Positions 12,319 to 24,206 of a stretch of DNA of 64,000 nt are shown here, in pieces. The DNA is taken from the NCBI RefSeq assembly GCF_019097595.1, contig NC_080735.1, positions 16,382,417 through 16,446,416 of the forward strand. The letters run 5' to 3'. The translations under genes were made by a program, and so were the position numbers. Each line of letters opens with the position of its first letter. The first letter of the stretch is position 1. The notes under the pieces are model-generated. The model was not told where the DNA came from. It made no database searches and saw nothing but the letters and a program-made list of their open reading frames with translations. This DNA comes from Hemibagrus wyckioides (Eukaryota; Chordata; Actinopteri; Siluriformes; Bagridae).

Positions 12319-12360
12319 TACACTCTGTCTCTCTGTCACTGTTTGTCTGTCTGTCTGTCG

Positions 12361-12408
<48 letters not shown>

Positions 12409-12453
12409 CTCTGTCTCTCTGTCACTGTTTGTCTGTCTGTCTGTCTGTCGCTA

Positions 12454-12487
<34 letters not shown>
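11145..12487. repeat. 1.3-kb CT-rich array with higher-order units
   Basis: Pyrimidine tract with nested structure. At 11145-11340 a short unit (GGGTGTCTATGTCTGTCTC) repeats. At 11350-11960 units contain GCGTCTATGTCTGTC, CACTATGTCTCTG and GTGTCACTGTCTC. At 12100-12487 there are four units of about 86-102 bp containing TTACACTCTGTCTC, CACTGTTTGTCTG and (TC)n, with the GTTTG word at 12143, 12239, 12341 and 12427. The long Ser/Leu open frames over it are artefacts. Confidence 0.95.
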
Positions 12488-12490
<3 letters not shown>

Positions 12491-12968
12491 AAATGACTAT
12501 CCTGACGTGATAGGATTAACAGTAACAGCTGTGATGCTTACGGCAGATTCACACAGCATAGGAGATCTCTATTAAAGTTACAGGATCCAGAGCGCCTGCT
12601 TGCTGTCACTGTGCCTTATATATAGAGGTATATATATAGGTGTTCATATATAGTCTCCACCTCTGGTGTGATGAAATGTATACAGGCCTGTCACAATCTG
12701 TCGAACCTGCAGTGAGAGTGCAGGAGTCTGCTTTATTTAGGACACAAACCAGGAATCATATCCAAAGTCTGTATCAGGGGTCAAACACACAGGCAATCAT
12801 AGTAAAAACATAGTCATAACACGAGTGAGATTAAAACTGTGGAAATATTTAGACTCCAGGGAAAAAAAGCTTGGACTTGGTATTAAAAAAGCAAATAGAT
12901 CTTGTCTTTATTATCAGATTGACTTCTCATTTTATTATTGCTGCCATTATGTCAGAATGTTGGTGTTT
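12488..12968. other. Intron, no gene seen
   Basis: A short TATATA-rich patch near 12610-12660, then a stretch at 12680-12840 that resembles common fish repeat ends (GGACACAAACCAGGAATC). I cannot assign it to a family. Confidence 0.4.
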
Positions 12969-13681
12969 GGGCAGTGGTAGCTCCAGTGGTTAATGGTCTG
13001 GGTTTTTGATTGGTAGATCAGGGTTCAGGCCCCAGCACTGCCAAGCTGCCACTGTTGAGCCCATGCCAAGGTCCCCATCATGGCTGACCCTGTGCTCTGA
13101 CCCCAACCCTCCAAGGATGGGACATGTAAAGAAAGAATTTCACCATGCAGTAATGTACACTGACCAGGCATAACATTATAACCACCTGCCTAATATTGTT
13201 TTGGTCCCACCTTTTGCTGATCCGTCATGCACTGTGTTTTCTGACAGCTTTCTATCAGAACCAGCATTAACTTCTTCAGAAATTTGAGCAACAGTAGCTC
13301 GTCTGTTGGATCGGATCACACGGGCCAGCCTTCGCTCCCCACGTGCATCAATGAGCCTTGGCCGCCCATGACCCTGTCGCCAGTTCACCACTGTTCCTTC
13401 CTTGGACCACTTTTGATAGATACTGACCACTGCAGACCGGGAACACCTCCACAAGAGCTGCAGTTTTGGAGATGCTCTGATCCAGTCGTCTAGCCATCAC
13501 AATCTGTCCATTTTTCCTGCTTCTAACACATCAACTTTGAGGACAAAATGTTCACTTGCTGCCTAATATATCCCACCCACTAACAGGAGCCATGATGAGG
13601 AGATCATCAGTCTTATTCACTTCACCTCTCACTGCTCAGAATGTTATGCCTGGTCAGTGTATATGCGACAAATAAAAGCCA
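12969..13681 (+). mobile_element. tRNA-type SINE, split by a Tc1-like insertion
   Basis: The SINE runs from 12969 to 13157 and resumes at 13660. It begins GGGCAGTGGTAGCTCCAGTGG, an A-box-like pol III promoter, followed by the B-box-like GGTTCAGGCCCC. The body is CTGACCCTGTGCTCTGACCCC, and the AATAAAAGCC tail is found only after the Tc1 insertion. The insertion sits between duplicated TA dinucleotides, so the Tc1 element came later than the SINE. Relatives are at 2844 (antisense) and 44432. Confidence 0.85.
13158..13659 (-). mobile_element. Tc1-like HTH-only element, both ends present (502 bp)
   Basis: Ends are CACTGACCAGGCATAACATT and its inverted partner, flanked by TA on both sides (13156 and 13660), as expected for Tc1/mariner insertion. 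On the minus strand it encodes the two-HTH DNA-binding part of a Tc1-type transposase: [40 protein letters not shown] and RRATVAQISEEVNAG. No DDE catalytic domain is present between the ends. It lacks about 45 bp near the start of the coding part that the 549-bp copy at 35849 retains. It is non-autonomous. Confidence 0.88.
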
Positions 13682-14762
13682 CTTAATCAGAAAGCTGAAG
13701 ATATCACTTGAAGGCCATTCCAGCAACCTTTTAGCAACAAGAGTGTGTCTCTGGTAAATGAAGCTGGAGTGAGTCGGGTTAAAGGAGTGAGGGTAAAAAG
13801 AGAAAAAATATAGAAAACACGTCAAGGGAGGTTTGGTTCACGTGTCATTTGTTACTTTAGAAAGAAGTCCAGTGTGTCAAGAATTTTATTTTTTTAGTTT
13901 AAAGGTAGAACAAAATGCCATCTGTATCTGTTTAATTTCTGGTTAATAATGGATTGGATAATCGAAGTGGGCGTGGCCAAACCTGCTAGTATGATGTTCT
14001 GTGAGTGTGATGCTGTAACTCCTCAGGGCCTCCCAGAAGCGTCAGTTTAACCTGAGACAAAAAGCACACCACAAAACACACCATTTTACAAAATACTAGC
14101 ATTTTTACCACAACGAAGCTTCCTGGGTCCACATCGGCTTCAATTTTTGCTTTTAAAAAAAGCATAAAGAGTGCAGTAAAGGATCCCTGTGCTAAACGGA
14201 TAGTAATGCAAGCTGAGTGCTAATGGCTTAACACCAGTGTTGTAATGTATTAATTAACCGCCATTCAGTAACTAGGCTCTTTATGATGGTGTAATTATGT
14301 CTCTAAATAACGTTCATTATTTCTAAAGCACCAAGATTTCATGTGCTGTGAACAATGTTCCTGTTATTGTACATAATCTGTTCCAGGCTATTTTTATAAG
14401 ACACCGGCGCACACGGCTGCGCTAATAAACCGGGCTAATAAGATCCGCGGGGCTGTACAGGGCTCGCTCCTCGAGAGCGATAATTCAGTCCGGAGAAGTC
14501 CTTCAGAAATCCTTCCGACCAGTCTAATTCGATGATTCTGTCCGTTATCCTCGTCCCAGGAGTAGCGATACGAGTCCGGCGATATTCCACAGTGAGGTCA
14601 AGTCATCTGAAATCGGTTGCGTTTGCAGATTCAGAACAGGAGCATTAGCAGAGGAGCTGAGAGCTGTCTCCATCAAAGGGTGATTAATGATCTCTCAGTG
14701 TTCACTCACACACCACTTGCCGCTGGAAAGGTTGACCTTTTTTATTTTAAGAGTCCTGTCCA

Positions 14763-14766
<4 letters not shown>
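13682..14766. other. Unique intron, no gene seen
   Basis: Mostly unique sequence. The stretch 14200-14650 is balanced in composition with TAATTA-type words and could be conserved non-coding DNA, but nothing here proves it. Confidence 0.4.
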
Positions 14767-14793
<27 letters not shown>

Positions 14794-15021
14794 TATGCTG
14801 TCCCTATATCTCTCTCCTCTCTCTATATCTCTGTCTGTCTTTCTATGTCTCTATTTCTCTCTATGTCTCTCTCTGTGTCTGTCTCTTGGTCTATCTGCCT
14901 GTCTCTCTCTCTCTTTCTTTCTCTCACTCTCTCTTGCTCTCTCTCTCCCGCTCTCTCTTTCTGTCTTTGTCTGTCTCTCTATATCTCCCTTTGTATCGCT
15001 CTCTTGGTCTGTCTGTCTCTG

Positions 15022-15054
<33 letters not shown>

Positions 15055-15059
15055 TTCTT

Positions 15060-15090
<31 letters not shown>

Positions 15091-15301
15091 ATCTCTCTCT
15101 CGGTCTGTCTTTTGTCTCTCTCTCTGTCTCTCTCATTTTCCTTTCTCTCTCGCTGTATCTCTCTCTTGGTCTGTCTGTCTCTCTCTCTCATGATCTGTCT
15201 CTGTATCTCTCTCTCTCTCTTTCTCTCTCTCTCTCCTGGTCTCTTTCTCTTTTTCTGTCTCTGTATCTCTCTCATTGTCTGTCTGTCTGTCTGTCTGTCT
15301 G

Positions 15302-15338
<37 letters not shown>

Positions 15339-15345
15339 TCAGTTC
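14767..15345. repeat. CT-rich microsatellite tract (0.58 kb)
   Basis: (TC)n with TGTATCTC, CTTGGTCTGTCTGTC and GCTGTATC interruptions recurring at irregular spacing. Leu/Ser-rich open frames over it are artefacts. Confidence 0.95.
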
Positions 15346-15444
15346 AATTCAATTCAACAAGCGATATTGCCCTGACTATAAACACGTAGTTTTGTAATAT
15401 AAAAGCAATATGGCAAAGAGAAGAACAACTCTTATTATTAAACA

Positions 15445-15449
<5 letters not shown>

Positions 15450-15511
<62 letters not shown>

Positions 15512-15552
15512 GTGTGTGTGGTATCTCTCTTTCTGTCTGTGTGTGTGTGTGG
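15450..15552. repeat. (TC)n plus TGTGTGTG microsatellite
   Basis: About 58 bp of uninterrupted TC, then two copies of a CTGTCTGTGTGTGTGGTAT motif. Confidence 0.95.
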
Positions 15553-16656
15553 TATGTAGAAATTTAAATGATTCATATGTTTTTTGTGAGCGGTCACGTA
15601 TAGACGAGACAGGAGTGCCACTTCCATCTGCAGAGAATCTGAATATCTTTTAAAAGCAGTTGGTGGAAGACATTGATGAGCATGCAGGTAATGTAACCTT
15701 GCTCTAGTGGACCCATATTTTTCTCAAAGAGGCCCTTTTGCTTCATCTTTAGGCAGTAAATCACTTCCTCTCTCACTGCCGCCGTCTCCAGCGAGCTCCT
15801 TTTTGTTACGGCACTCTAAAGAAGCACTTCAGAGCGTGGAGATGTAATTCCCTCGTGCTCTCTGTCAGTCTTTTAGACGCTATACTGTAGATTCACCGCT
15901 GGAACGAGATACAGTTATTCAATATAGGTGGGAACGTGGCAGTCACAAGGTCCAGTGCTCCTGATTCCCTCTGCCCTCGTTCCAGCGAGATGGGATTCTG
16001 TCGTCATGCCAAGCTAGATTTTCTCTCCTGTAACGTCGACCGGATCTTTATTGATTTTTATCAGACCGCGTTACGTCTAATTCACACAGACAAGCAATCG
16101 TCCCGTCGGGTCGAAGCGAATTTCCAGTCGGAGTTGGAAAACCAGCCCTGAACAATGTGTAGCAAGGATGCGGAATGATTAAATGAGGAATAACGAGGTA
16201 TGAAAATGTGTTATTGGCGTCATCCATGACACGGATTCAGAGGAGCACCGTGCGCCAACGATTTAAAAACAAACAAACTTGAAATTCTGTATGATTGGCC
16301 AATCAAAAGGCCGAAAAGCCTTCCCTCAGATGAAACCCCCGAGTGTCTGGAATCCTGCTCAGATCGGATCGTCTAAAAAAATTAAAGCTGATTTGTTTGC
16401 AGAACACGACATTCCCCAAAGACGTTAAACACAAACTTCTAGGATCCCAAGTGGCACGACACAAAAGATACGACCAGAGAGATAAGATAACTTTATTGTA
16501 CAATGAGATTTAGTGTGACGTTTAATCATAACACTCATGAAAGGAATTTAAATGAAAGTTTAAAAAATGAAAGAATTACGAATAAAATAACAAAGAGCAC
16601 ACTGTGAAATTATATAAGTATAGCCTCGATTGTTGAAAATAAATGATATTGAAATG
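15553..16656. other. Unique intron, no gene seen
   Basis: Includes balanced-composition unique sequence at 15770-16170. No exon or RNA gene recognised. Confidence 0.45.
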
Positions 16657-16975
<319 letters not shown>

Positions 16976-17462
16976 TTGAAATATATATATATATAAATTG
17001 TAAATTGTGTACAAAATTGTTCGTGTGGAAGAGGGCAGATTGTGATTTCCTTTTGTTTTTCAGATAACGTGTGTGATATAAACACTGCATGTGCCTATAT
17101 CTAAATTGCATATTTACCACCATCCATCTTGCTATTTTGCTATTCTGCTCATGTGATGCACTAAAACGCTTAATTCAAATGCCTTCATTGGTTCCACATG
17201 ATCGAACTGAGTAACATTAACAATCCATTTTCATTCATCCAACATGACTTTAGCGTGTGTCTTCAAAGCCCTGAATAAATCAAACCCTGAGCTGTGAATC
17301 AAACCCACAACCCTGGTGTTTAGTAACAGACACATTACCAATGTGCTATTTTATGATACATGTGTTAATAACACTGTAGTTATAATGTATTTCCCATCAG
17401 CACCAACATCCTTGTGAGATTCACAACTGGTTTACATTAATATTTTACACCAATCGTCTGGA
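16976..17462. other. AT-rich unique intron, no gene seen
   Basis: Nothing recognisable apart from a short ATATAT run at 16981. Confidence 0.5.
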
Positions 17463-17940
17463 GTTCTGTGTGATAGAAAAATATCGGCACAAGTCGTGTA
17501 CAAGACAGTGGTGAGACCGGCCATGCTGTATGGTTCAGAGGCAGTGTCACTGAGGAAGAGACAGGAGTCAGAGCTGGAGGTAGCAGAGCTGAAGATGTTG
17601 AGGTTCTCTTTTGGAGTGACACGGTTGGACAGGATTAGGAACGAGTACATCAGAGGGACAGCTCATGTTGGATGTCTGGGGGACGAAGTTAGGGAGGACA
17701 GATTAAGATGGTTTGGACATGTCCAGAGGAGGGAGAGTGCGTATATTGGTAGGAGAATGTTGGACATGGAGCTGCCAGGAAGGAGGCAAAGAGGAAGGCC
17801 AAAGAGGAGGTATATGGATGGAATAAATGAGGATATGAAGCTAGTAGGTGCAAGTGTTGTGGATGCAGAAGATAGGGATAGGTGGAGAGAGATGATTCGC
17901 TGTGGCCACCCCTGAAGGGAAAAGCCAAAAGAAGAAGAAA
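17463..17940 (+). mobile_element. RTE-like LINE, 5'-truncated 3' end with open reverse-transcriptase C-terminus
   Basis: Encodes about 150 uninterrupted residues typical of the end of non-LTR reverse transcriptases of the RTE type: VVYKTVVRPAMLYGSE, VAELKMLRFSFGVTRLDRIR, RLRWFGHVQRRE, RGRPKRRYMDGINEDM and DRDRWREMIRCGHP. It ends at a TGA and an AAAAGAAGAAGAAAAAGAAG tail, as expected for a LINE 3' end. The catalytic YADD part and the endonuclease are absent, so it is a dead 5'-truncated insertion. The lack of stops suggests it is fairly young. RTE assignment is from motif memory, not a search. Confidence 0.85.
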
Positions 17941-19503
17941 AAGAAGATCACGCGTACTCTACATCAATCATTCTTGATTGATAGTAAATTAAGTTTAAGT
18001 AAAAAAATCACACTTTGTTGAACAATGTAATAAAAGAATATATAGCTTTAATATCATACACCTGACTGACTCCATATTTCTTTATTTCAGTGTAGGGGAG
18101 TGTTAGCTAGTAAGTGGGAATTTACCAGATTCACCAAAATTGACCATATCGAGGAGTACAAAACAGCTAACATAAGCAACACTGATTGTATCCACTTGCT
18201 ATAAACTTGCTCTGCTAAACTTTACTCATGTTTAACTAATTCCATGGTCTTGATATTCCGCTCATAAGCAGACAAAATTCAATAAAAAGATTAATAATCC
18301 AAAAAAAAAAAAAGCTTTATATTGAACCGAATCTTTCCTCGAGTTATGGGCACTCCCACCATTTACACACTCACTCAGGACAGTTATAAAAGTGACTGAT
18401 GCTCCTCGGGAAGGAGGCGGATTGATTTTGTAATGCTGGTGTATTTTAGGCAGGATTGGAAAGGCATTCTACCGTGAGGGAAAGACCTGTCTGTAAAATC
18501 CCATCACTGATCGTCAGATTGCTAAACATCCCTCATTCCTAGGCAGCGAGATGCGCCATCAAAGGCAATTTGTGTGGATGTGATTATCTGAAGGCGCGGG
18601 GCGCATGTACGGCTCTTTCATATAACACGTATTTAAGACACCCGAGGGTCGACAGAGATGTAATCCGACGCCAGAGCGATGTCGACATTGCGAGCGAATG
18701 CAGCCGAGGTACTAAAAGAGCCGAAAAACTATTTTCTAGCCCTTTAAGCCGCTTAAACAACATCGAATTACTACCACCTACCCTATAGCTTACACACACA
18801 CACAATGTTTGTACCTCTTTTGCACCATGTCTTCACCCTAATACCGTGTCTTGTATCTCGTTTCAGTGGGAAAAGACCAATATTGTTTTCCAAAACTTCT
18901 CATACTGGAGCTAAGCATCTAGTCTGAGCTCAATATATCACCATCAGCTGGTGCAGCACAGCAAGTGACAAATCGGTGCTGCTTCTCATTTGCATGCCCA
19001 ATCGCCCTTGAATCTTTTTGTACCCCCCCTCCCCTTTTTAATTCCTCCTTATCACAAAATCCAGAGCAGTTTTTTTTTCATCTAGTGTAAGATGCTGAAT
19101 AAAGAGATTCACTAGTTTTCTTTTGTTCGCTACAAGTACATTAAAATATCTTATCTAGCTAGATACTTGGTTTAAATATCTAGGCTAGCATATAAGGGAT
19201 AAGCTCAACCTGTCTTGCCATGGTTGCCAGGTTTGGGGGGGACTTTGCATTTTCAGAAATAATCTTCAGCTGAATAGAATTTTATGGGCAATAATCATAA
19301 TTAAATTGAATCTGTATATAACATAAATATTTTCTTTGGCAAGTAAAGGAAACCTTAAGTGCAGAGCATGTAGCTGTGATTTACAGAACCATTTCTGTTG
19401 TAAGATCTGTTGAAAAACAAAAGAAAAATGGTTGTCACTTTCTTGAGATTCTGGGTAATTTTCATGTCTTTCTCAGAATTGATTTTTTTAAATGCAAGGT
19501 GGG
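17941..19503. other. Unique intron, no gene seen
   Basis: No repeat or exon recognised. 18540-18740 is GC-richer and unique and could be conserved non-coding DNA; untested. Confidence 0.4.
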
Positions 19504-19760
19504 GAGGTGCACCGTGACCACCTCCAAGCATTGGAGGTTTGATTCCTGTCTCTGCTCTGTGTGTGGAGTTGATGCCTCAGGGATTTCCTCTGGGTTCTCC
19601 AGTCTCCTTCCCCCAGTCCGAAGACGTGCTGTAGGCTGAGTGGCATCTCTAAATTGTCTGTAGTGTGTGTGTCTTGTCCCCTGTGTCCGTTGGGATAGAC
19701 TCCAGGTTCTCTGTGACCCTGTGTAGGATAAACACTACAGAAAATGGATGGATGGCTGAA
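19504..19760 (-). repeat. Fish interspersed repeat (same family as 1357), inverted
   Basis: Reverse complement carries CAGGGTCACAGAGAACCTGG, the TTTAGAGATGCCACTCAGCC core and a GGAGACTGGAGAACCCAGAGG segment. It ends beside ATGGATGGATGG, the same microsatellite partner as at 1145-1356. Confidence 0.75.
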
Positions 19761-20459
19761 TGTATGTGTTGTGACCATGTCACGTGACGCGCCTTGGCCC
19801 AAATCTACAGAAAAGCTACTTTGATTTAAAAAAAATCTCGATCTCTAGACGTTTCCTTGATTTTCCATTCAATTCTGAAATCCTAGAGAGACTGATAATC
19901 GATATTATCGATTATGAGTATGATATTACATCATACTAATCACATCATACTGAAGACCTTGTGATATTATACGTTGCTCTCGTTCACTAATAGTTTATCG
20001 ACGAACTGTTGATAGATATTAGATTTTCACTCACAGCGATCCAGATATCAAGCCATCTTTTCACATCCGGAAGTGAAAAGTATCCCTGATGACTTCTCGC
20101 TGGTTTAAAACACCGCGATAGGATGAGCTCCGAGCTTCTCTCATTCTTTTCCTGAATGATCACCTCTTTTCAGGGGGTAGATCTTTCACTACGTGCCTTT
20201 GTCTCATGACAAAAGAGCCGAGAGATACGGTACGAGAATAAGGAGCAGCATTTGAAGAGGGTCGCTGAAGAGTACAAGTGATGTATAAGTGCTGACGGTG
20301 ACCCCGCTGACTCTTATTCATTCAGCTAGTTCCTCCTATTCTTCTCATGCTTCAGCAGGGATTGAGGTCAGAAATAAAGGTGAGTAGCGGGGAGAAAAAA
20401 AAAAAAAACCTTTATCAAATGCATTTTTTATGCGATGAAGTCACAATTTCGCATTTTCA

Positions 20460-20690
20460 TTTATGGCGTCTGGCAGCCGCCCTTATCCAGAATAATGATT
20501 AATAAATACATCCTCGTACTTGTTCTCTACGGCAAGGACTAAGAGTACCATTGGGGTAAAAACCCTGTCTGACAGGTTCATATAGTATGAAAAATGCAAG
20601 GAAGGTCTTCAGTCGTCATTTGAAGACAGACTATGACTCAGCTTTTTGGACGTCTAGGGGGATGAACGCTGGTCTGATTTTCTCTTACCA
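20460..20690 (-). mobile_element. LINE-related repeat fragment
   Basis: Contains GGCGTCTGGCAGCCGCCCTTATCC, AGGTCTTCAGTCG and TTTGGACGTCTAGGGGG, all shared with the better-preserved copy at 42905-43380. That copy encodes, on the minus strand, the end of a LINE reverse transcriptase. This copy is decayed. Confidence 0.6.
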
Positions 20691-20769
20691 GTCCCAGGAC
20701 AAAACCCCAAAACATGTGGAGAACATGCACATGGTGGAGGCAGGAAACAAAAAGGAAACAGGAAAAAGG

Positions 20770-21260
20770 AACAACCCACATAGCCAACACAGGACCACCA
20801 CCTGAGCAGATATTATTGAAGTGGAGCTTCATTCTTGGTGCAACAGAAAAACCCACATGGTACTGGTGGGGGTTGTGGTGGGGGAGGTGTAGAGTGTGGA
20901 CTTGGCGTAGTGCTGTTGTTGGGGTTTTAAACAATATTTCACCACCAAAAATATCCTACTATTATTTCAAGTGGTGCTTCATTCTTGGCACAACAGTGAG
21001 ACCCACATGGTACCGCATTGTGGTGGTGGTGGTAACTGTGAGGGTGGTGAGTAAGTGTGTGCTTGGCATAGTGCTTTTGTTAAGCAAAAAGTTTTATGCA
21101 AACTGTAGACTATCTTACGACTCTTTTCTACCCTGTCCATTAATGGAAATAAGTACAAATTTACGTAGCCAACATTGGACCACCAGTGAGCAGATATTAT
21201 TTAAGAGGTGCTTTGTTCTTGGAACAATAGTGAGATTGACATGTGGATGGTGGTTGTGAT
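20770..21260. repeat. Three degenerate tandem copies of a 150-230 bp unit
   Basis: Each unit has GAGCAGATATTATT-like sequence, GTGGTGCTTCATTCTTGG, and AACAGTGAGACCCACATGGTAC. The CTTCATTCTTGG word lies at 20827 and 20977, and its variant at 21211. The last unit runs into the GGT/GAT array at 21238, which probably expanded from the GTGGTGG at the unit end. Confidence 0.75.
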
Positions 21261-21735
21261 GATGGTTGTTGGGATGATGGTGGTAATGATAGTGGTGGAT
21301 GGGATGATTGTTGTTGTGATGATTGTGGCGGAGGTGGTGATGGTGGTGGTTGTGATGATTGTTGATGTGGGGATTGTGGTGACGATGGTGGTGGTGATTG
21401 TTGTTGTAGTGATTATGGTGGTGATGGTGGTGGTGGTGGTGGTGATTGTTATTACAGTGATTCTGGTGGTGGTGGTGGTGGTGATGATGGTGGTTGGGAT
21501 TGTGGTGGATGTGATGATTGTTGTTGTGGTGATTATGGTGGTGGTGATGGTGGTGGTTGTGGGGGTGTGTTATGGTTTTGGTTGTGATTGTTGTTGTGGT
21601 GATTCTGGTGGTGGTGGTGATGGTGGTGGTTGGGATGGTTGTTGTTGCAGTGATTCTGGTGGCGGTGGTGGTGGTGGACGTGCTGGTGATGATGGTGGTT
21701 GGGATTTTGGTGGATGTGATAATTGTTACTGAGAA
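21238..21735. repeat. GGT/GAT-rich minisatellite (0.5 kb)
   Basis: Imperfect repeats of GGTGGTGATGGTGGT and GTGATTGTTGTTGTG. All + strand G-runs are short (mostly GG), so only weak two-tier quadruplexes are likely. Val/Met-rich and His/Asn-rich open frames are artefacts. Confidence 0.9.
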
Positions 21736-22705
21736 CAGCTAGAGCATGAATCCAGCACAACTGTATCTTCAAACTATTCATATCAGCACCACAAACATGC
21801 CTTCAAACCTCTTCCAATAAAACGGCTGGTTTGTGGTGGCCAGTTTTCATCAACCTCTACATTTCCTTATTTCACTCTAAGTCCTCGTAGAACAAAGACC
21901 AATATTTGAGTTTGGGATGTAAAACAGTTGTGAAATAATGAAAATGATGAAATGAATGAGATAAAAAAAGCGGAGATTAAGTAAGAGATGACCCAAAAGG
22001 ATATGTCTGAATCTACCAAGAGCTAATTTAGATATATTTCATGTTCTCTGGGCTAATATAACTAGTCTGATTAAAATGAGATTGAAATTTCTTTCACTCG
22101 GAGAGAATCCGAGAACATTATAAACCTTAAGATTACTGTGCCTTATGACTCTGAATCTAACAGAAGAATGGATAGAAGAATGTCTGTTATTGTTCAGCTT
22201 GTCGCAGTGTTATATCAATGTCATTGAAGTGAAATCTGTGTGGCTGGAGAATTTTCAGGGACACCTCAGGAGAAATAAAGTGATACGGAGCGATAGCGCC
22301 ATTGTGGTGTTTTATATCGACTGTTAAGGATGTCCAAAAATTGTATAAAGGCACAGATATGGGCGAGTTTTCTCTGGTGACCTCAGGTGGATCAAATTTA
22401 TGTTAAAACTCGACTAAGGAATGCGATGACGTCTTAAAGAACCATTGATAGCATACAACACGCACTCCAACTGATTTTTGTGTGTTTTTGTGCAGTTCAC
22501 CTGGAGGGTTGTGGAATTTTTAGACAATCCCTAGTCTATTTTTAGGATTCTTCTACACTTTGTCGCTTCATGTTCATAGTTACATCACAGAAATGTTTAT
22601 CTGAATTGAAGACCATAACACGAGTGCAACCTTATTTAACAAACTTTTCTATAACATGTATTACGGCATGTGACATAATGTTTCCAGGACTTCTTTATTT
22701 CTCCA
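21736..22705. other. Unique intron, no gene seen
   Basis: No exon, RNA gene or repeat recognised. Confidence 0.45.
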
Positions 22706-22819
22706 TCACCAACTGTGGAAGCAAAGTGCTTCTGAAGCTGTAGGAGGTAAAACCTACACAAAACCTCCAGCTCCTGTGGCTTCAGAAGCATTTTTTTTTT
22801 TTTGCCTCCACAGCGGTGA
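22706..22819. repeat. Short foldback (inverted repeat)
   Basis: The left arm (from TCACCAACTGTGGAAGCAAA at 22706) pairs with the right arm (ending TTTGCCTCCACAGCGGTGA at 22819). The stem also contains GTGCTTCTGAAGC against GCTTCAGAAGCA, and GGAGGT against ACCTCC, around a loop of about 15 nt. A poly-T run breaks the right arm. It could be a small foldback element, or a transcript hairpin. Confidence 0.75.
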
Positions 22820-23271
22820 AGGTGTTTTGTCTGAAACAGGTCTGGTTTGTCTGGAAGTGTGTTTTTCCTTTCAGCTTTATATGTTTAACAGGTTTTTAAG
22901 CTTCGAGTTGCTCATCATTATTAATACACGTACATGGCTGCTGGTGTGATGGGTCATGCTACACAATTTTTGTGTGAATTGTTTTATTTAATAATCAGTT
23001 GAAGAGGGAACACGGGTTCAGAGGCAGGCAGAGAGGACACATGTGCAGTCGGGCTTTTTATTTATTAACTCCAACAAAAGTGAATCCAGCAGGCAAAGAT
23101 GGGCTTATAAAAGAGACTGTGGTCAAAAAGGTGAAGTTAGACACAAAGTTAAAAAACTTGGTAAAGTCCGGTGCTAAAACTCGGAACGTGACAAAACACA
23201 TGCGTGGGTTTAAACAGATACCCAGATCAAGAACGAAACTGAAAACAGTGCTGTTCTATTAATCCAAAGGA
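22820..23271. other. Intron, no gene seen
   Basis: The 22995-23250 stretch has an 87-codon open frame without family resemblance. Its wording (GGTTCAGAGGCAGGCAGAGAGG) is like some fish repeats, but I cannot assign it. Confidence 0.4.
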
Positions 23272-23692
23272 ATGGAAATCGACTTATGGGACATTTTCAA
23301 TTAGTGTAAACAAATGAATGAATTTATCACCGCGAGTCTGATATAAAAATGAATCAGGACTCTGTTGCTTTCAGTCTGCTATAGACGTGCGTTTTCCCCT
23401 CTGTTGGATAACATTACACAGAATTTTACCACCTTCAGATTTTAGATGGTTATGAAGAAGCACTCGGAGCATCTCAGAGAGGAGAAATGGGTTTGATCAA
23501 CATTTACTTTGAAGATAAAAATGTGTGGGGAAAAATGAATCTTTTTTGTGTGTTTTTTTAAGGAACTTTTCTATGAATATATTGCCCATAGTAGGCTAGG
23601 AAAAAAAACAGAAATACAGTACTTCAGAACACCAAAAACTACTAATTCAAAGTGATTTATTATTTCTAACTAATTTATTTGTTTGTGTGAAT

Positions 23693-23723
<31 letters not shown>

Positions 23724-24167
23724 CTTACTAATTCTCAAAGCTCTGAGTGTCTACTTTCATATGAGCTTCATATTAACCTACACTGAGACATGATAAAGAC
23801 ATTCAATACTGAACATTGACACAACCAAACAGGAGCAAACTCCATTTTTTGGCACCTGGTGAAAATGAGTTGAAGTGATCTTAAAACAAAAATTGAAAAA
23901 AAAAAAAAAAAATTGAAAAAAAAACACAAATAAGTAAATAAATATATAAATAGAATGTTGTTTTAAGTTTTTTTTAATTAATTGTTTATAAATTAATACA
24001 TGTATTTATTTAATTTTGTATATTTATTTATTTATTTATGTATTTACTAATTCTTGGTAAAAATAAGTTGAAGTGATCTTAAAAAAAGGGGAAAAAATGT
24101 AAAAAATAAATAAATAAATATAATGTCGTTTTAACTCATTTAATTAATTGTTCATAATTTTGTGTAT

Positions 24168-24206
<39 letters not shown>

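Noticed and set aside
9370..12575. Long Leu/Ser-rich open frames (up to ~450 codons) over CT tracts
   Set aside because: They come from pyrimidine repeats lacking stop codons, appear in all three frames at once, and have no domain or splice context.
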